Below are positions 1 through 6,109 of a DNA stretch of 9,714 nucleotides, in pieces. Source of the DNA: CAZUCD01 sp964618855. GTDB taxonomy: Bacteria > Sumerlaeota > Sumerlaeia > SLMS01 > JANRJK01. The notes beneath the pieces are model-generated. The model searched no databases, was not told where the DNA came from, and saw only the letters and a list, made by a program, of their open reading frames with translations. Position 1 is the first letter of the stretch; the number at the start of each line of letters is the position of its first letter. A program made the position numbers and the translations under genes. The stretch lies in NCBI GenBank assembly GCA_964618855.1, contig CAZUCD010000142.1, forward strand, positions 1 to 9,714, given 5' to 3'.

Positions 1-839
<839 letters not shown>

Positions 840-842
<3 letters not shown>

Positions 843-887
843 TGGCAGATGGGCTCCTGCGCGTGGATTGCGCGTGGAGCCGCCAGT
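840..887 (-). promoter_or_regulatory. Hairpin covering the SD and GTG start of the sigma-54 activator
   Basis: On the minus strand, ACTGGC-GGCTCC pairs with GGAGCC and then, after a 5-base bulge (CATCT), with GCCAGT, giving 12 perfect pairs. The 18-base loop is two copies of ACGCGCA separated by ATCC. The 3' arm contains the SD (AGGAG, 854-858), and the last pairs take in the first two bases of the GTG at 840-842. The pairing is directly visible. A role in holding back translation until a protein, RNA or temperature change opens it is inference. Confidence 0.5.
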
Positions 888-925
888 TTGGTGCCGAAAA
901 TCCGCCGAATTGATGCCGTGCCGGA

Positions 926-1846
926 TTAGCGGCCCTGCGCCCCCGGGTGCTCAAGAGCAAATGCAGCCCACTCATCCAGGGCGAACTCGCGGGCCACGCG
1001 GTAGCCGGCGCGGTGGCTCTCCTCGCGAATCGTCTCCTTCTCGCCTTCAAGGAAGCCTGATAGAAGGAGCGGCACCGGGATCCGTGCAAGCTCCGCGAGG
1101 ATGGGGAGGAACTCCGTCGCGAGCATGTTGCACACGATCCGCGTCGGCGGGGACACGCCGAATAAAAGGGCCATCGAGAGCGCCTCCCTCGGGGTCGATC
1201 CCTCGACGAGGTGGACGCGCCTATCGACGCCATTGAGGCGCGCGTTCTCCTGAAAATTCTCGCGGCAGATGGGGTCCTTCTCCAAGCCGATGGCCTCGGC
1301 CGCACCGAGCTTGATTGCGGCGATTGAGAGAATCCCCGAGCCCGCCCCCACGTCGAGCAGGACATCCCCCGGGGCGGTCAATGCCTCCAGCGCCGCGAGG
1401 CAGAGGCGCGTCGTCGCATGGGTTCCCGTCCCGAAGGCCTGTCCCGGCTCGATCTGGATCAGGATGGCACCGGAGGGTGCGTCGTTCGGCAGCGTCGCTT
1501 CCCACGGGGGGGCGACGTAGAGCCTCTCGCCCACGCGGGTCAGCTTGAAGAACTCGCGCCAGCCGTGGCCCCAGTCGCGGTTCTCGACGAGTTCCGCCAG
1601 GGAGACGCGCGCCTGCGGGAGGCCGCTGCGCTCCAGCAGTTCCGCAAGTTGCCGCGATGCTGCGGCGGGATCGGTGCCGGGTGGGAAGTAGAGCACCGCC
1701 TCGTGTCCCCCGCCCTGGGCGGGTCGTGGGTCCTCGATGCCACCGACTTCCATCTCGACCAAGGCGAAGGCCGAGAGTATCTCCCACGCGGCCTGTTCAG
1801 GCGCCACTGGGAACGAGACGAGGATGCGGGTCCACTGTGGGTCCAT
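926..1846 (-). CDS. prmA: Ribosomal protein L11 methyltransferase
   Basis: A 306-residue class I SAM-dependent methyltransferase that in the family trimethylates amino groups of ribosomal protein L11 in the cytosol. The N-terminal substrate-binding domain (about 1-90) starts with a Trp near the N-terminus, as in other PrmA proteins. It is followed by the family block DWGHGWREFFK (91-101), VGERL (105-109) and PPWE (113-116). PGQAFGTGTHATT (134-146) and the SAM motif DVGAGSGILS (165-174) are almost canonical, and NMLA (240-243) matches the catalytic-site N-[IM]-L-A motif. LLSGFL (261-266) and the C-terminal WAAF (293-296) also fit. Length is normal for the family. The ATG at 1846 gives a full N-terminus but has no usable SD, because a 14-bp hairpin ends 6 bases before it. 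It lies between cpaB and the sigma-54 activator, all on one strand; PrmA next to pilus genes has no obvious functional logic. Confidence 0.96.
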   Translation of the reverse strand: MDPQWTRILVSFPVAPEQAAWEILSAFALVEMEVGGIEDPRPAQGGGHEAVLYFPPGTDPAAASRQLAELLERSGLPQARVSLAELVENRDWGHGWREFFKLTRVGERLYVAPPWEATLPNDAPSGAILIQIEPGQAFGTGTHATTRLCLAALEALTAPGDVLLDVGAGSGILSIAAIKLGAAEAIGLEKDPICRENFQENARLNGVDRRVHLVEGSTPREALSMALLFGVSPPTRIVCNMLATEFLPILAELARIPVPLLLSGFLEGEKETIREESHRAGYRVAREFALDEWAAFALEHPGAQGR

Positions 1847-1852
1847 GAAAGA

Positions 1853-1887
1853 GAGAGAGGCAGGGGCGCTTGTCCCCTGCCTCTCTC
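1853..1887 (-). terminator. 14-bp perfect hairpin between cpaB and prmA
   Basis: Perfect arms at 1853-1866 and 1874-1887 with a 7-base loop. On the minus strand the stem is followed by TCTTTC and then directly by the prmA ATG, so the U-tract is weak. It begins 27 bases after the cpaB stop, which fits a terminator or attenuator for the upstream transcript. Its closeness to the prmA start means it could instead control prmA translation or protect the processed mRNA end. Confidence 0.55.
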
Positions 1888-1914
1888 GTAACCTCCGTGA
1901 CTGTGTCCGGTGGA

Positions 1915-2898
1915 TCAGTTCTTCTTGATGGTCTCGCGGAAGACGACCTGCTCGGCGCGCTTTCCCATGACGGTGTCGATGACGGTGATCTTCTCTTCGG
2001 GCGCCTTGGACTTCTGGACTTCCGCTGCGGCGGCAGCGTTGGCGACGGGGATCGGGGTCGGCGTCGGGCGGGGCGTCGGGACGTAGATTTCGGTCTCGAT
2101 GTTGTCGGGACGGCCGGAGCGCGCGACCGAGATGATCGGGGCCTGGCGCATGAGGGCCTGCGAAACAGCGACGACTTCGGTCGGGTCCACGGCGATCGTG
2201 ATTTCCTCGACCGGCTTGTAGCGGACGTCAACCGTGCCGCCAACGAGGCCCGTGCGGCGCATGTAGGGCTCCTGACGGGCGGTGGAGGCGCGGACGACGG
2301 TGGCGTTCTTGGCGAGGACGATCGGGGTCGTGAGGCCGTCCGCGGCGAGGCGCATGAACTGGCGCTGCGTCAGCGAGGAAACCACCGGGCCCATGAAGGC
2401 GGAGATTTCGCTCTGCTCGACCGGCATCGAGGAGACGAGGTCGAAGTGGTCGCCGATCTGGAGGGCGTGTCCGCCCGTGACCTTGGCCGTCTCGATGACG
2501 ATGGCGCGCTTGCCGGGGGGAACGCCTGCGGCAACGCCGCCGCGCGTGCCCTCGGGGAGGAAGTCACCCTCGGTGAAGACGTATCCTGCGCCCTTGTCGC
2601 GGGCGAGGACGCGGCCGAGGAACTGATTCGGCTGGAGGGCGCGCGAGGCGTCCTCCTTCGAAAGGTAGGTGAAGGCGAAGTCCATCGTCGCCGGATTGAC
2701 GACGTGTTCGCGCGAGACCGCAGAGTAGGCGGGGATGCGCGTGGCACTGACGACAACCTTGACGTAGCCGGCGGGGATCTGTGGTCCCTTGTCCGACTTC
2801 ATCCCGGGCATGTCGATCTTGCCCATCGCACCCAGCGTGAACAGGGTGCCGATGATGCCGATGGCGAGGAAGAGAATGAGTGTAGGCAGCGTCTTCAA
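1915..2898 (-). CDS. cpaB: Flp pilus assembly protein CpaB/RcpC-like, SAF domain
   Basis: A 327-residue envelope protein. One N-terminal membrane segment (about 5-25) is followed by a SAF-type domain starting near residue 46 (VKVVVSATRIPAYSAVSREHV). Then comes the CpaB/RcpC second domain (PPGKRAIVIE 128-137, LQIGDHFDLVSS 146-157). A Thr/Pro linker (275-284, TPRPTPTPIP) leads to a C-terminal strand (VIDTVMGKRAEQVVF) of the kind seen in CpaB. In Tad systems CpaB helps the outer-membrane secretin and pilus assembly from the periplasmic side. The start is TTG at 2898, supported by SD AGAGGA (2907-2912) with an 8-base spacer; it puts the membrane segment at the N-terminus. The SD lies in a small dyad, GTTCC-TCT-GGAAC (2905-2917). 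It follows cpaA, the usual Tad order, but the next gene is prmA rather than the secretin. Similarity to SAF proteins of flagellar P-ring assembly (FlgA) is an alternative, made unlikely by the cpaA neighbour. Confidence 0.88.
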   Translation of the reverse strand: MKTLPTLILFLAIGIIGTLFTLGAMGKIDMPGMKSDKGPQIPAGYVKVVVSATRIPAYSAVSREHVVNPATMDFAFTYLSKEDASRALQPNQFLGRVLARDKGAGYVFTEGDFLPEGTRGGVAAGVPPGKRAIVIETAKVTGGHALQIGDHFDLVSSMPVEQSEISAFMGPVVSSLTQRQFMRLAADGLTTPIVLAKNATVVRASTARQEPYMRRTGLVGGTVDVRYKPVEEITIAVDPTEVVAVSQALMRQAPIISVARSGRPDNIETEIYVPTPRPTPTPIPVANAAAAAEVQKSKAPEEKITVIDTVMGKRAEQVVFRETIKKN

Positions 2899-2990
2899 GG
2901 TTGAGTTCCTCTGGAACGATCTGGCCTTGCGTGGGGTACTTTACCCGGACTGACGGGCGGATGGTGCTTCCCCGGCGGTGGACTGCCCGG

Positions 2991-3031
2991 GATGCACGGC
3001 GGCGCCACCGGGGTGGCTCCGAGCCTGCATC
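2991..3031 (-). other. Long imperfect hairpin in the cpaA-cpaB spacer
   Basis: The outer arms GATGCA (2991-2996) and TGCATC (3026-3031) enclose the near-palindrome at 3001-3020, in which GCCACC faces GGTGGC. With small bulges this gives about 17 pairs in 41 bases. No U-tract follows on the minus strand, so it is not a textbook intrinsic terminator. The rest of the 179-bp spacer (2899-3077) holds the cpaB SD and no recognisable gene; no Flp pilin was found there. Confidence 0.4.
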
Positions 3032-3077
3032 ATCAGTCATTCAACAGCTTGGTGATGCCCCTCCGGCGCGGGGTGCG

Positions 3078-3527
3078 TCAACGCAAACTTTGGAACCGCT
3101 GGTACTCGAAAAACACAGCAAAAACAAACAACCCTGCCGCAATCGCGGGCACATAGGGAAACTCGCGCTGCCTGCGCGCGAGCAACACAGCCCCCATCAG
3201 CCCCCCCGCCAGAATCATCACGATCCCGACAAAGGCTATGGCCGGAAACCCGACGACGGCGCCAATCCCGGTCACGAGCTTCACGTCGGCCCCCCCGAAG
3301 ATCTCCGGATTCCGCCACAGGAGCGCCGCGAAAATGGCGAACGGAATGCCGGCGCCCAGCAGTATGTTCAGCCACGACACCGGGTGCCACCCGAGCAGCT
3401 TCGCCCCAATCGCCAGCACCACCAGAGCGACCGACACCCAATCGGGCACCTCGCGCGTGCGCAGGTCGCTGACCGATGCGTAGATCAGCAGGCCCACGGA
3501 GAACCACAGGGGTATCGAGAAGAGCAT
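3078..3527 (-). CDS. cpaA: Prepilin peptidase, A24 family (CpaA/TadV type)
   Basis: A 149-residue polytopic inner-membrane aspartyl protease that in Flp/Tad systems cleaves the leader of prepilins and pseudopilins. The two catalytic aspartates are visible: Asp21 in SDLRTREVPDW and Asp81 in GGADVKL, the GxxD-type motif. Hydrophobic segments span about 4-20, 33-45, 52-71, 86-116 and 127-140, and the late PYVPAI (124-129) resembles the conserved Pro block of the family. The short form, without the N-terminal methyltransferase domain of PilD, points to the CpaA/TadV subgroup. The ATG at 3527 gives the expected short N-terminus before the first Asp. No SD is visible; the 34 bases before the ATG are a run of C-tracts in the mRNA, a G-quadruplex motif on the opposite strand. 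It sits 90 bp after lpd and 179 bp before cpaB. Confidence 0.9.
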   Translation of the reverse strand: MLFSIPLWFSVGLLIYASVSDLRTREVPDWVSVALVVLAIGAKLLGWHPVSWLNILLGAGIPFAIFAALLWRNPEIFGGADVKLVTGIGAVVGFPAIAFVGIVMILAGGLMGAVLLARRQREFPYVPAIAAGLFVFAVFFEYQRFQSLR

Positions 3528-3561
3528 GGGGGTTTGGGGCGAAGGGCCAGGGGCTTGGGGG
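3528..3561 (+). other. G-quadruplex motif abutting the cpaA start codon
   Basis: Five G-tracts lie at 3528-3532, 3536-3539, 3544-3546, 3550-3553 and 3557-3561, with loops TTT, CGAA, CCA and CTT of 3-4 bases. This satisfies the canonical G3+N1-7 rule with a spare tract. It is on the template strand for cpaA, and its first G is the base next to the cpaA ATG; the mRNA carries the C-rich complement. Confidence 0.6.
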
Positions 3562-3610
3562 ATCGGTGCCTTTCAGCAGGCGCCGGTCCTTCTTCCCAGA
3601 TCCCTGGCCC
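3544..3610 (-). other. Nested inverted repeats in the lpd-cpaA spacer
   Basis: The outer arms GGGCCAGGG (3544-3552) and CCCTGGCCC (3602-3610) are perfect. GGGATC (3559-3564) can pair with GATCCC (3599-3604). An inner hairpin, CGGTGCC (3564-3570) with GGCGCCG (3579-3585), has one mismatch and an 8-base loop. It begins just past the lpd stop and has no U-tract. It may be a Rho-type or 3'-end-protecting structure for lpd; it shares G-tracts with the quadruplex motif. Confidence 0.4.
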
Positions 3611-3617
3611 CCGCCTC

Positions 3618-5015
3618 TCAGATGTGGACGGCGACGCCCTCGGCGTTGGCAGCGGCTTCCATGACTGCCTCGCTGAGGGTCGGATGCGCGTGGATCGTGC
3701 GGTGAAGCTCCTCGATCGTGCATTCGAGCGCCTTGGCGAGGCAGAGCTCCGCAATCAACTCCGTCGCATTGGCGCCGACGATGTGCGCGCCGAGCACCTC
3801 GCCGTACTTCTTGCCGAAGAGGAGCTTGACCATGCCCTCGGCCTCCCCCGCCGCGACCGCCTTGCCGGACGCCGTGAACGGGAAGCGCCCGACTTTGTAC
3901 TCGACCTTCGCCTCCTTCAGTTGCTCCTCGGTCTGGCCGACCGAGGCGACCTGCGGGACGCAATACGTGCAGCCCGGGATGTTGGTGTAGTCGATGGGAT
4001 GCGGGTTCAGGCCGGCGATGCCCTCGATGCAGTTGATGCCCTCGGCGCTCGCGACGTGTGCGAGCCAGGGCGGCCCGATGACGTCGCCGATGGCGTAGAA
4101 GCCGGGCGCGCTTGTCTTGTAGGACTTGTCCACCTTGATGTGCCCGCGCTCGACCGCGATGCCGACCGCCTCCAGGCCGATGTTCTCGACGTTGCCCTGG
4201 ACGCCGATCGCCATGAGCGCGCGGTCGCCCACCACAGTCGTCTTCTTGCCGGCCGCGTTGTAGGTCACCTCGACCTTGTCCCCCTTCACGGCGACGCCCT
4301 CGACCATCACGCCCGTGGCGATGGTGCAGCCACGGTGCTTGAGGGAGTTCGCCACGACGCGCGACATCTCGCGGTCCTCGACGGGGAGGATCGTGTCCTT
4401 GGCCTCAAGGACAGTCACTTTCGTTCCAAGCACCGAGTAGAAGTAGGCGAACTCGATGCCGATGGCGCCCGCCCCGATGACGATGAGGGATTCCGGTGCG
4501 GTGGGGAGGCTCATGGCCTCCTTGCTCGTGATGACGCGCTCGCCGTCGAGCTTGACGCCCGGGATGGTGCGGGGGCGTGCGCCGGTGGCGACGATGATGT
4601 GCTTCGCCTCGATCAGTTCCTTCGTCCCGTCCTTCTTGGTCAGTTCCACCTTCCCGGGTCCGGTGATCCTCGCCTCGCCGAAGTGGGGGGTGACCTTGTT
4701 CTTCTTCATGAGGAAGTCGATGCCGGCGGACATGCGGTCGGCGACCCCGCGGCTGCGCTTGATGATCGCCCCGAAGTCAAAGCTCACGTTGTCCGCCTTG
4801 ATGCCCCACTCGGCGGAATGCTTGAGGTGGTCGAACATCTCGGCATTCTTCAGAAGGGCCTTCGTCGGAATGCAGCCCCAATTGAGGCAGATGCCGCCGA
4901 GGCGTTCGCGCTCGAGGACCGCCGTTTTCATCTTGAGCTGGGCGGCGCGGATCGCGGCGACGTAGCCGCCGGGACCTCCTCCGATCACGACGCAATCATA
5001 TGTGGTGGTGGCCAT
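3618..5015 (-). CDS. lpdA: Dihydrolipoyl dehydrogenase (E3 of 2-oxo acid dehydrogenase / glycine cleavage complexes)
   Basis: A 465-residue cytosolic flavoprotein that reoxidises dihydrolipoamide with NAD+. It has the FAD dinucleotide motif GGGPGGYVAA (12-21) and the redox disulfide Cys43/Cys48 in GGICLNWGCIPTK. The central NAD motif is GAGAIGIE, the FAD-contacting AIGDV follows, and the C-terminal His-Glu dyad is in HAHPTLSEA (His444, Glu449). Length and all catalytic residues are normal. I start at ATG 5015, with SD AAAGGA (5027-5032) 11 bases upstream. An in-frame ATG at 5123 would add 36 Pro/Arg-rich residues before the FAD motif and is not supported. No E1 or E2 gene is in the window, so the partner complex cannot be named. 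It is divergent from the HTH gene at 5234; a TTTACA hexamer facing it lies in the operator there. It is followed by cpaA on the same strand, an unusual neighbour. Confidence 0.97.
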   Translation of the reverse strand: MATTTYDCVVIGGGPGGYVAAIRAAQLKMKTAVLERERLGGICLNWGCIPTKALLKNAEMFDHLKHSAEWGIKADNVSFDFGAIIKRSRGVADRMSAGIDFLMKKNKVTPHFGEARITGPGKVELTKKDGTKELIEAKHIIVATGARPRTIPGVKLDGERVITSKEAMSLPTAPESLIVIGAGAIGIEFAYFYSVLGTKVTVLEAKDTILPVEDREMSRVVANSLKHRGCTIATGVMVEGVAVKGDKVEVTYNAAGKKTTVVGDRALMAIGVQGNVENIGLEAVGIAVERGHIKVDKSYKTSAPGFYAIGDVIGPPWLAHVASAEGINCIEGIAGLNPHPIDYTNIPGCTYCVPQVASVGQTEEQLKEAKVEYKVGRFPFTASGKAVAAGEAEGMVKLLFGKKYGEVLGAHIVGANATELIAELCLAKALECTIEELHRTIHAHPTLSEAVMEAAANAEGVAVHI

Positions 5016-5185
5016 GGGGGCGGGATTCCTTTCGATGGGGAACGGGCGCGTGGGACGCGGTGGAATGACTATCCGTGGAAGCATGCCCCCCACCACGGGT
5101 TGCGGGTCAAGGCGGCGCGCCATCCCCTCGGACGGGCGACTCGTGCGTACTTGGGTGCGCCCTGCCTAAGCAAAGACGCCACTGA

Positions 5186-5224
5186 TGTAAAGTCTGCTTG
5201 ACATTTGGACAAGGAGCCTTGACA
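5186..5224. promoter_or_regulatory. Two tandem 7-4-7 dyads, putative operator of the HTH gene
   Basis: Dyad 1 (5186-5203) is TGTAAAG-TCTG-CTTGACA. Dyad 2 (5207-5224) is GGACAAG-GAGC-CTTGACA. The right half-sites are identical, both have the same 7-4-7 geometry, and the copies are offset by exactly 21 bp, two DNA turns. The implied consensus is TGTCAAG-N4-CTTGACA. They lie just upstream of a small HTH gene, which is the classic place for autoregulation. Binding by that protein is inference. Confidence 0.6.
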
Positions 5225-5226
5225 CT
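5198..5226 (+). promoter_or_regulatory. Candidate sigma-70-type promoter inside the operator
   Basis: A perfect -35 (TTGACA, 5198-5203), a 17-bp spacer and GACACT (5221-5226; 3 of 6 matches to TATAAT, including A2 and T6) would start transcription near 5233-5234, almost on the HTH ATG. The -35 is in dyad 1 and the -10 in dyad 2, so a bound repressor would block both. The -10 is weak, so this is tentative. Confidence 0.35.
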
Positions 5227-5233
5227 CGCGCCC

Positions 5234-5470
5234 ATGAACGAAGGCACCACCTCCCCCATTTCGAACAGGCTTAGGCCGCTGCGCGCCGGCCGCGACTGGT
5301 CCCAGAAGGACCTCGCGGAGCGACTCGGCGTTTCGCGTCAAACCGTCAACGCCATCGAGGTGGGCCGCTACATGCCCAGCCTACCCTTGGCGTTTGCGAT
5401 CGCGCGGCTCTTCGGGATGAGGATCGAGGATGTCTTCTTCGAGTCCACAGTCGAAGGAGAGCAGCCATGA
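5234..5470 (+). CDS. Small XRE/Cro-type helix-turn-helix regulator (YozG-like)
   Basis: A 78-residue DNA-binding protein. NRLRPLRAG (11-19) leads into the helix-turn-helix at about 23-42 (SQKDLAERLG, then SRQTVNAIE), followed by the family signature GRYMPSLPLAFAIARLFG (44-61) and IEDVF. This is the compact form that in many bacteria and archaea sits next to a small membrane protein gene. I start at ATG 5234. In-frame TTG codons at 5198 and 5219 would put coding sequence through the operator, and TTG 5219 sits only 2 bases after AAGGAG (5211-5216). That SD-like sequence is 17 bases from the ATG, too far for normal use, so a leaderless mRNA is possible. Its stop overlaps the start of the next gene by ATGA. 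A likely repressor of its own operon; divergent from lpd, which it may also affect. Confidence 0.85.
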   Translation: MNEGTTSPISNRLRPLRAGRDWSQKDLAERLGVSRQTVNAIEVGRYMPSLPLAFAIARLFGMRIEDVFFESTVEGEQP

Positions 5471-5889
5471 CGCGGCACCACGACGTTGAAGAGTCGACTA
5501 TCGGAGATTCCCACCCCATCCCAAGCGGGGCCGTTGCTGCGTTGTTCGCGGCGAGCGCCGTGCTGACCATTGGGGGTTCCCTGGCGATCCGCCACGTGGA
5601 GATGGGGAAGGGCGCCCAAGCGCTCCTGGCCCTGGCCCCCTTGCCGTTTCTGGCTGGCCTGGCCTTCGCCTGGAGACGGATGATCGATGGGCTCGACGAG
5701 TTCGAGCGGATGCTGAGGATGCAGGCATGCGTGACGGCCCTGGCGCTGGGGGCATTCATCATGCTGGCAGTGACGCAACTCCAGCTCGCGGGGGTCGGCG
5801 GCCCCGAGGATTGGAACCTGGTCTGGCCAGCCACCTTCGCCTCGTTCCTGTGGGCCTACCACGCCAAGGCTGCAAGCTTTCGGCATTGA
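5467..5889 (+). CDS. Small four-helix membrane protein, partner of the HTH regulator
   Basis: A 140-residue protein of unknown function. Hydrophobic segments lie at about 21-41, 49-69, 87-109 and 117-133. Between helices 2 and 3 is a charged amphipathic stretch, RRMIDGLDEFERMLRMQA (70-87), resembling the D-E-x-x-R-x-x-x-x-E/Q-A block seen in small membrane proteins paired with YozG-type regulators. The ATG overlaps the HTH stop (ATGA), and a good SD (AAGGAG, 5454-5459; 7-base spacer) lies inside the HTH gene, so the two are translationally coupled. The likely theme is a membrane sensor or stress protein whose level is set by the HTH protein; no catalytic residues are visible. The stop is TGA at 5887-5889, with no clear terminator after it. 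Confidence 0.75.
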   Translation: MTRHHDVEESTIGDSHPIPSGAVAALFAASAVLTIGGSLAIRHVEMGKGAQALLALAPLPFLAGLAFAWRRMIDGLDEFERMLRMQACVTALALGAFIMLAVTQLQLAGVGGPEDWNLVWPATFASFLWAYHAKAASFRH

Positions 5890-6109
5890 GCCCAAACCGT
5901 CCGAACGCGCGCCGCTTCTTGATGGGATCGTTCCAAATGGGACGAAAATCGTTGATGCGGAAAGGCGCGGCGCGTTGCAAATCATTTGTTTTCAGCATTG
6001 TGCATCGTGCCCCCGCCTTCGTCGGACTGGCACCGAAATCTCTCTTGCAGCAATCGTCGCCGGCGGATGCTCAAGCCGCCCGGGCGAACACTCCAAGGGG
6101 AAGAAGACC
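5890..6109. other. Non-coding spacer before the Spy-like gene
   Basis: 220 bp with no convincing gene. It holds a small hairpin CGTTCC-AAAT-GGGACG (5929-5944, one G-U pair, no U-tract), an AT-richer island at about 5972-6003 that is the likeliest promoter site, a 10-bp palindrome CGCCCGGGCG (6077-6086) and the SD AAGGGG (6095-6100). I could not pick a -35/-10 pair with confidence. Confidence 0.4.

Noticed and set aside
1850..1860. GA dinucleotide repeat upstream of prmA as a phase-variation tract
   Set aside because: Only about five units, and it is explained as one arm of the perfect hairpin.
2899..3077. Missing Flp pilin gene in the cpaA-cpaB spacer
   Set aside because: No frame there gives a short protein with a prepilin leader and hydrophobic helix; only overlapping shadow frames are present.
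5016..5123. 36-residue N-terminal extension of lpd from ATG 5123
   Set aside because: The extension is Pro/Arg-rich, unlike any E3 N-terminus, and a proper SD precedes ATG 5015.
1870..5201. Very long plus-strand open frames (344 and 766 codons) opposite cpaB, cpaA and lpd
   Set aside because: They are antisense shadows produced by GC-rich codon use. Their products are Asp/His/Arg/Gly-rich with no family motif, while the minus strand encodes complete, motif-bearing proteins in the same place.
6019..6046. Sigma-54 -24/-12 promoter (TGGCAC ... TTGCA) before the Spy-like gene
   Set aside because: The spacer between the two elements is 11 bases instead of 5, so the GG and GC are not correctly spaced.
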